Below are positions 59,009 to 64,000 of a stretch of DNA of 64,000 bases, in pieces. The DNA lies in NCBI RefSeq assembly GCF_000760215.1, contig NZ_JNAW01000002.1, positions 590,300 to 654,299 on the forward strand. The letters are read 5' to 3'. The stretch is from Prochlorococcus sp. MIT 0603 (GTDB lineage: Bacteria > Cyanobacteriota > Cyanobacteriia > PCC-6307 > Cyanobiaceae). The translations under genes were made by a program, and so were the position numbers. The notes beneath the pieces were generated by a model that saw nothing but the letters and a program-made list of their open reading frames with translations, was not told where the DNA came from and made no database searches. How positions within the stretch are numbered: the stretch's first letter is position 1; the number at the start of each line of letters is the position of its first letter.

Positions 59009-60774
59009 TGATCAATACTGAGTTAAGCAGTTCACAAGAAAATTTAACTAATATGATAAGTGAAGTTCTGAAATCCAGAATTCCACCTAAGAATCCCTCT
59101 GAATATAAATATTTACAAGATTTTATCAGATTATTGATGGAAGCACTTGATAGAGGGGAGCTATCTATAGCAGTAAATGAACAGACAATTTGTAGAGAAC
59201 TAAACACTAAGGGGGGGGCAGCTAAACACCTCAAGGCATTACAAAATAGCGGTTGGATTGAAGGAGATAATTCTCCAATGGTATTCCATGACAATCGACT
59301 AAGCTGGAGACGTTGGCATGAAGAAATGCATAGTGTTATAGACAATCTAAAATCCAGATCACATAAAACACCTTTTTATAGTTTAAATAACAAACAAACA
59401 ATCATTTCTGAGGATTATTCAACGCTAAATTCCGAACAAATCTCTGCTGTAAAAGCTATAGCTAATAATAATTTGATTCTCCTTAGTGGCGGTCCAGGGA
59501 CAGGGAAAACTAGCACCATTATTCAAATGTTGATTAAGGCACTATTAATCAAGTGCGATTTAAAGATTGGTTTAGCTGCTCCTACAGGGAAAGCAACTAG
59601 ACGATTAGAAGAAGCCATACAAAAAGCTGGCCTTAGTTTAAAAAGCAATCTCAAAATCAATTTGTCAAGAATACCATGCTTAACTCTTCACCGATGGCTT
59701 CAGGCTATTGAGAGTGGGTTCTTGAAATGCAAAACAAATCCATTGCAATTAGATATTTTAATTGTAGATGAAATGTCTATGGTAGATCTTTCATTAATGC
59801 ATGGCTTGCTAAATGCGCTGCCAGAAGAAAGTCAGTTAATTTTAGTTGGAGATCCAGACCAATTACCACCTATAGGGGAAGGCGCAGTATGGCATACATT
59901 ACATGAAAAGGATACTTTAAACAGATTTAATCATTGCTCAATCCATCTAACAAAGCTTTACCGAAACAAAGGTGTACTAGCTGATTTAGCAATTAGTGCA
60001 AGAGGGAATGAATTATCTACTTTTTTAAATAATCTCATAAACCTACCACCTTCAACGAAGCTAAAAGTCATCTCATCAACGAAAGAGAGTATCCCTCTAC
60101 ATATAATCACTACAATACGTCAGCATCAAAATCAATTAAGTGAATTAACTAAAGAATTAGATTCAATTGATACATCGAACACTCAAGTCCCTGTTACTTC
60201 AACAAGCTATAAATATGCAGAAGATCTACTTGGCTATCTAGAAAAGTTAATTGTTTTGTCTCCTAAGCGATATGGATTATGGAGTGTTGATCATATCCAC
60301 AAAACACTATTAGGAAACAGATTGGGTGAGGGAGTGCTTAGTTGGCCTGAGGGGACGCCAGTAATATGCACTCGAAATCAGTATGATCTTAACCTAGCAA
60401 ATGGAGACATTGGTGTGATTATTGGTACTAATGAGAAGAAACGTCTTTTGTTTAGAGTTAATACTAATGAAGGGAAAAACAACTTAAAATTGATTCATCC
60501 ATTAAGGGTAACAAAGATAGATCCAGCTTTAGCCATAACAATACATAAATCTCAAGGGAGTGAAGCCAACCATGTTATCTGCCTATGGCCAAATACAATA
60601 AACACCAAAAACGTCCATAAAAGCGAATTTATGATCAATGAAGATTACGAAAGAAAATTAATTTATACAGCCATCACAAGAGCAAAAGCTAGATTAGATA
60701 TTGCTATATGCCATGAAGATACAGAAGATAATAAGAATGAAGTGGATTCTAGGACTGACAAAATGATAGATTAA
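59008..60774 (+). CDS. recD: Exodeoxyribonuclease V alpha subunit
   Basis: RecD is the 5'-3' SF1B helicase of RecBCD. It has 588 residues. Walker A is in LLSGGPGTGKTSTI, motif II in LIVDEMSMVD, motif III in LVGDPDQLPPIGEGAV, and the C-terminal motifs ALAITIHKSQGSEANHV and YTAITRAKARL. It starts with ATG, one base overlapping the recB stop, so it is translationally coupled. An eight-G run lies at 59211-59218, in the codons for a K-G-G-A stretch, and could be a slippage site. Confidence 0.95.
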   Translation: MINTELSSSQENLTNMISEVLKSRIPPKNPSEYKYLQDFIRLLMEALDRGELSIAVNEQTICRELNTKGGAAKHLKALQNSGWIEGDNSPMVFHDNRLSWRRWHEEMHSVIDNLKSRSHKTPFYSLNNKQTIISEDYSTLNSEQISAVKAIANNNLILLSGGPGTGKTSTIIQMLIKALLIKCDLKIGLAAPTGKATRRLEEAIQKAGLSLKSNLKINLSRIPCLTLHRWLQAIESGFLKCKTNPLQLDILIVDEMSMVDLSLMHGLLNALPEESQLILVGDPDQLPPIGEGAVWHTLHEKDTLNRFNHCSIHLTKLYRNKGVLADLAISARGNELSTFLNNLINLPPSTKLKVISSTKESIPLHIITTIRQHQNQLSELTKELDSIDTSNTQVPVTSTSYKYAEDLLGYLEKLIVLSPKRYGLWSVDHIHKTLLGNRLGEGVLSWPEGTPVICTRNQYDLNLANGDIGVIIGTNEKKRLLFRVNTNEGKNNLKLIHPLRVTKIDPALAITIHKSQGSEANHVICLWPNTINTKNVHKSEFMINEDYERKLIYTAITRAKARLDIAICHEDTEDNKNEVDSRTDKMID

Positions 60775-60874
60775 AATGATCCCTTTAATAAGGTGAGTCA
60801 ACAAAGTGCGGTTAATGCCGATTGGAGGTTGTCTGCCTGATTTTCAAGGGATATCAGGTGTGCAACTTATTTAA

Positions 60875-62680
60875 ATGACTAAACCCAATCCTAATGATGA
60901 ATCACCCTCTTCAAATATTGAAGAAGAATCACAAAATACATTCATAAATGAAGGGGAAATTCTCAATAGTGAATTAGATGATTCCCTAAAAGCATCAAAT
61001 AAGAAGAAAAAAACTTCTGATGGTTTTAACTGCTTTGGGTTTAGTGAAGATCTAATAAAAACCTTATATAACAAAGGTTATAAGGAACCAACCCCTATAC
61101 AAAAAGCTGCAATACCAGAATTAATGCTGGGGCGTGATTTACTTGGGCAAGCCCAAACGGGTACTGGTAAAACTGCTGCATTCGCTTTACCATTGCTAGA
61201 AAGAATTAATAACAAAGAAAGAAATCCACAGGTTTTGGTTCTGACTCCTACTCGTGAACTTGCTATGCAAGTAGCAGATTCATTCCGAGCATATTCAGAA
61301 GGACATCCCAATATAAATATACTTGCTCTATACGGAGGGTCCGATTTTAGATCACAAATCTATTCGCTTAAACGAGGTATAGAAATAGTAGTAGGAACTC
61401 CTGGGCGAGTTATGGATCACATTCGACAGGACACATTGAGACAGGAAGGACTTCAATGCTTAGTACTAGATGAAGCAGATGAGATGTTAAGAATGGGCTT
61501 TATTGATGATATCGAATGGATTCTTGAGCAGTTGCCAAATGAACGTCAGATGGTTTTTTTCTCTGCGACAATGCCGACAGAAATAAGAAGGCTTTCTAAA
61601 AGATACCTGAAAGATCCAGCCGAAATTACTATTAAGTCAAAAAAGAAAGAAGCACAACTTATAAAGCAAAAATATATTATTGTTCAAAATAGCTATAAAC
61701 TTGAGGTATTAAAGCGTGTACTTGAACTAAGTTTTGGTGAAGCTGTGATAATTTTTGCCAGGACCAAAGTAATTACTTTAAAGCTCGCAGAAAGCCTAGA
61801 GGCCTCCAATCATAATGTGGCTGTGCTCAATGGGGATGTGCCCCAGAATCTTAGAGAAAGAACGGTTGAAAGGCTAAGGCAAGGGGGAATAGATGTTTTA
61901 GTTGCTACTGATGTGGCAGCTAGAGGCTTGGATGTAGAGCGGATAGGACTTGTCATCAATTATGATATGCCTTTTGACTCTGAAGCATACGTACATAGGA
62001 TAGGACGTACTGGTAGGGCCGGCAGAAGTGGAGAAGCGATTCTTTTTATCAATCCTAGAGAAAGATCCTATTTAAGCAATCTAGAAAGAGCCGTAGGACA
62101 AACCATAGAAAGGATGGAAATCCCTACTAACGACATTATTAATAAACATAGAATCAAAAAAATCAAGAGTGATCTAATCGAAAAAGCCTCAAAGGAAAGA
62201 AATGCTAATGAGCAAGACATTATGATAAAAGATATTTTTGAAGAAATCGAGAATGAACTAGAGATAACACCTCAAGAAATTGCACTAGCTGCTATAAATC
62301 TTTCTTTAGGGGAGACTCAATTATTAGCAGATACAGATGAGAGTTGGATATATCAAGCCGACAAACATCGTAGTACACATGATCGTCGCGATAGTCGAAA
62401 CAAAAATCAACGAAGAAATAATCGAGATGTCAGAGCAAATGATAAAGATAAAGAACGATTCAGGGTAGAAGTTGGTCATCGTGACAGAGTAAAGCCAGGA
62501 AACATCGTGGGGGCTATTGCAAACGAGTCTGGTTTAAATGGTCGGATGATTGGTAGGATTCAGATTTTTGATAGCTATAGCCTTGTTGATTTACCAAAAG
62601 GAATGCCTACGAATGTATTCAACAATCTCAAAAGAGTAAAAGTTATGAATAAAGAGCTAAACATTGTTCGTCAGCCATAG
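60875..62680 (+). CDS. deaD: DEAD-box ATP-dependent RNA helicase
   Basis: This is a CsdA/DeaD-type RNA helicase that unwinds RNA, often in cold adaptation and ribosome assembly. It has 601 residues: an acidic N-terminal extension (about 45 residues), then Q motif, Walker A AQTGTGKTAAFALP, VLDEADEMLRMGF, the SAT motif (FFSATMP) and YVHRIGRTGRAGRSG. The C-terminus has a DbpA-type RNA-binding domain (EVGHRDRVKPGNIVGAIANE) preceded by an Arg/Asp-rich linker. It starts with ATG. The 100 bp after recD hold nothing recognisable apart from a possible promoter. Confidence 0.93.
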   Translation: MTKPNPNDESPSSNIEEESQNTFINEGEILNSELDDSLKASNKKKKTSDGFNCFGFSEDLIKTLYNKGYKEPTPIQKAAIPELMLGRDLLGQAQTGTGKTAAFALPLLERINNKERNPQVLVLTPTRELAMQVADSFRAYSEGHPNINILALYGGSDFRSQIYSLKRGIEIVVGTPGRVMDHIRQDTLRQEGLQCLVLDEADEMLRMGFIDDIEWILEQLPNERQMVFFSATMPTEIRRLSKRYLKDPAEITIKSKKKEAQLIKQKYIIVQNSYKLEVLKRVLELSFGEAVIIFARTKVITLKLAESLEASNHNVAVLNGDVPQNLRERTVERLRQGGIDVLVATDVAARGLDVERIGLVINYDMPFDSEAYVHRIGRTGRAGRSGEAILFINPRERSYLSNLERAVGQTIERMEIPTNDIINKHRIKKIKSDLIEKASKERNANEQDIMIKDIFEEIENELEITPQEIALAAINLSLGETQLLADTDESWIYQADKHRSTHDRRDSRNKNQRRNNRDVRANDKDKERFRVEVGHRDRVKPGNIVGAIANESGLNGRMIGRIQIFDSYSLVDLPKGMPTNVFNNLKRVKVMNKELNIVRQP

Positions 62681-62719
62681 CCAGTGCAAGTTGAATATCA
62701 ATGAATATAGTCAAGTATA

Positions 62720-63001
62720 ATGATTAAGCTTTTACTTAATATAATAGTTGTTTATGCTTCTGGATTTCACCAACAAGTTTTAGCAGAAGACTTAAACTTA
62801 ATTATAAAGAAATTTTGCATGGAAAGTTTCAACCAAGAGATGATAGCTTCTGGGTATCAAGAAAACAAACAAGTAGGAAGTCAAATATGCAATTGTTTTG
62901 TATATGAAATAAACAATGGGAATACTATCGGTCAAGCACGCAAGACGTGCAAAGAGGATGCTCTTAAAACAGTTGATTTACAAAAAACAAATTTGCTATG
63001 A
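62720..63001 (+). CDS. Small exported protein, four cysteines
   Basis: This 93-residue ORF has a signal peptide (about 1-22, ending VLA) and a 71-residue mature part with cysteines at 33, 57, 59 and 77, including a CxC pair in QICNCFVYEI. The cysteines lie only in the mature part, which suggests disulfides or metal binding outside the cytoplasm. I do not recognise a named family. The TGA overlaps the ATG of the ABC exporter gene by four bases (ATGA), so they are translationally coupled. Confidence 0.6.
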   Translation: MIKLLLNIIVVYASGFHQQVLAEDLNLIIKKFCMESFNQEMIASGYQENKQVGSQICNCFVYEINNGNTIGQARKTCKEDALKTVDLQKTNLL

Positions 63002-64000
63002 ACAAGAAGCCTAATAAGAAATTAAATAGCAATCCATTGTTTAGACTTGCCAGGAACCAATCAAAGCAAAAACAATTAATCATATATGCAATTATATGTT
63101 CAGTTCTAAATAAGTTATTTGATCTTGCACCACCAGTCTTAATAGGCGTATCTATAGATGTAGTAATAAGAGAGAAAAATTCATGGTTAAGCAATTTTGG
63201 CTATCAAGCTGTACCTTCTCAACTGGCAATACTTGCTATTGCTTCATTCCTTATATGGAGTGCAGAATCATTCTTTGAATACCTCTATGGATTGCTATGG
63301 AGGAACCTTGCCCAAAGCACTCAACATAATCTAAGAATACAAGCCTATAATCATCTACAAAAACTAGAGATGTCATTCTTTGAGAGTGATAGTTCGGGCA
63401 GGTTACTAGCGATATTAAATGATGATATTAACCAATTAGAACGATTTTTAGATCATGGAGCAAATCAATTGCTCCAATTGGTTGTAACTGTGATTACAGT
63501 TGGTACTACAATGGCATTTCTAGCTCCAAATGTTGCAATATTTGCTTTTATACCTATCCCAGTAATCCTTTTTGGATCTATTAAATTTCAAAAGAAATTA
63601 GCTCCTAGATACAAAGATGTTAGGGAAAAAGCTGGAGACATAGCAGCTCGCTTAAGCAATAATCTTGGCGGGATTTTAACTATTAAGAGTTTCACAACTG
63701 AGTCATGGGAAGTTGAGCGTCTGAAATTAGACAGTTATGCATATCAAAAGAGCAATACTGAAGCGATAAAGTTTTCTGCTGCGTTTATACCATTAATTCG
63801 CTTCGCGATTTTATTTGCATTCCTTGCAATTCTAATTATTGGAGGCTTACAAGCCTGGCAAGGGACCCTAGAAGTTGGAATTTATAGTTTTCTAGTATTT
63901 ATAACCCAAAGACTTCTTTGGCCATTAACGACACTGGGGCATGTACTAGATGAATATCAAAGATCTATGGCATCTACTAATAGAGTCCTAAATCTAATAG
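62998..64000 (+). CDS. ABC exporter, membrane domain (3' end outside window)
   Basis: My own translation from ATG 62998 stays open to the window end (334 residues). It is the transmembrane domain of a type-I (MsbA/MdlB-like) ABC exporter: helices around LFDLAPPVLIGVSIDVVI, the ABC-exporter signatures LEMSFFESDSSGRLLAILND and GGILTIKSFTTESWEVER, then ATP-binding domain presumably beyond the edge. The substrate is unknown. It lacks an N-terminal C39 peptidase domain. Its start overlaps the stop of the preceding small exported protein gene. Confidence 0.85.
   Translation, partial: MNKKPNKKLNSNPLFRLARNQSKQKQLIIYAIICSVLNKLFDLAPPVLIGVSIDVVIREKNSWLSNFGYQAVPSQLAILAIASFLIWSAESFFEYLYGLLWRNLAQSTQHNLRIQAYNHLQKLEMSFFESDSSGRLLAILNDDINQLERFLDHGANQLLQLVVTVITVGTTMAFLAPNVAIFAFIPIPVILFGSIKFQKKLAPRYKDVREKAGDIAARLSNNLGGILTIKSFTTESWEVERLKLDSYAYQKSNTEAIKFSAAFIPLIRFAILFAFLAILIIGGLQAWQGTLEVGIYSFLVFITQRLLWPLTTLGHVLDEYQRSMASTNRVLNLI

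Overview
The window is a gene-dense, AT-rich stretch of a marine picocyanobacterial chromosome. The best guess is Prochlorococcus, probably a low-light type, inferred from gene content and compactness and not from any database search. Cyanobacterial markers are plastocyanin (petE), ndhD, Ycf51, menB/menD for phylloquinone, a UbiD-family decarboxylase, and the cyanobacterial families DUF760, DUF4336 and DUF6761. I see no insertion sequence, prophage, CRISPR array, tRNA or rRNA. No gap between genes exceeds about 300 bases, and several convergent genes overlap at their 3' ends.

Layout. 1-3464 (minus): glutamate racemase (cut by the window edge), a cell-wall amidase, a nitrilase-type amidohydrolase and a ComB-like phosphatase. 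3529-8817 (plus): UbiD-like decarboxylase, aroA, an MnmC-type tRNA methyltransferase and glmU. 8811-14453 (minus): murF, glgA, menB and menD. 14538-15525 (plus): signal peptidase I and a DUF760 protein. 15515-20738 (minus): DUF4336 protein, an mntCAB-type metal ABC transporter and a DUF697 membrane protein. 20977-30290 (plus): RGG-rich protein, trpS, thrS, glucokinase, thrB, ndhD and an M3 oligopeptidase. 30273-37050 (minus): lipase-like hydrolase, folB, proA, a truncated ROK-kinase remnant and a 1328-residue TamB-like protein. 37120-47419 (plus): ycf51, a small secreted protein, a CocE/NonD hydrolase, glgB, hemE, an epimerase, petE with a clear terminator, and clpB. 47444-50418: an atypical response regulator, a DUF6761 protein, a glutaredoxin/BolA pair, a small exported protein and plsC. 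50561-64000 (plus): pdxJ, recC, a small membrane methyltransferase-like protein, recB, recD, a DEAD-box helicase, a cysteine-containing exported protein and the start of an ABC exporter.

How the genes fit together. Most are housekeeping: peptidoglycan (murI, murF, glmU, amidase), glycogen (glgA, glgB, glk), quinones (menB, menD, ubiD-like), amino acids and cofactors (aroA, thrB, proA, folB, pdxJ, hemE), translation (trpS, thrS, tRNA methylation), electron transport (petE, ndhD) and DNA repair (recC, recB, recD). Points worth a second look are the missing canonical start for menD, a half-length ROK kinase, a response regulator without its phosphoacceptor aspartate, a methyltransferase-like gene inside the recCBD cluster, a DUF4336 gene abutting mntCAB, and a tiny four-cysteine exported protein translationally coupled to an ABC exporter. 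I did not find a clear new multi-gene system.
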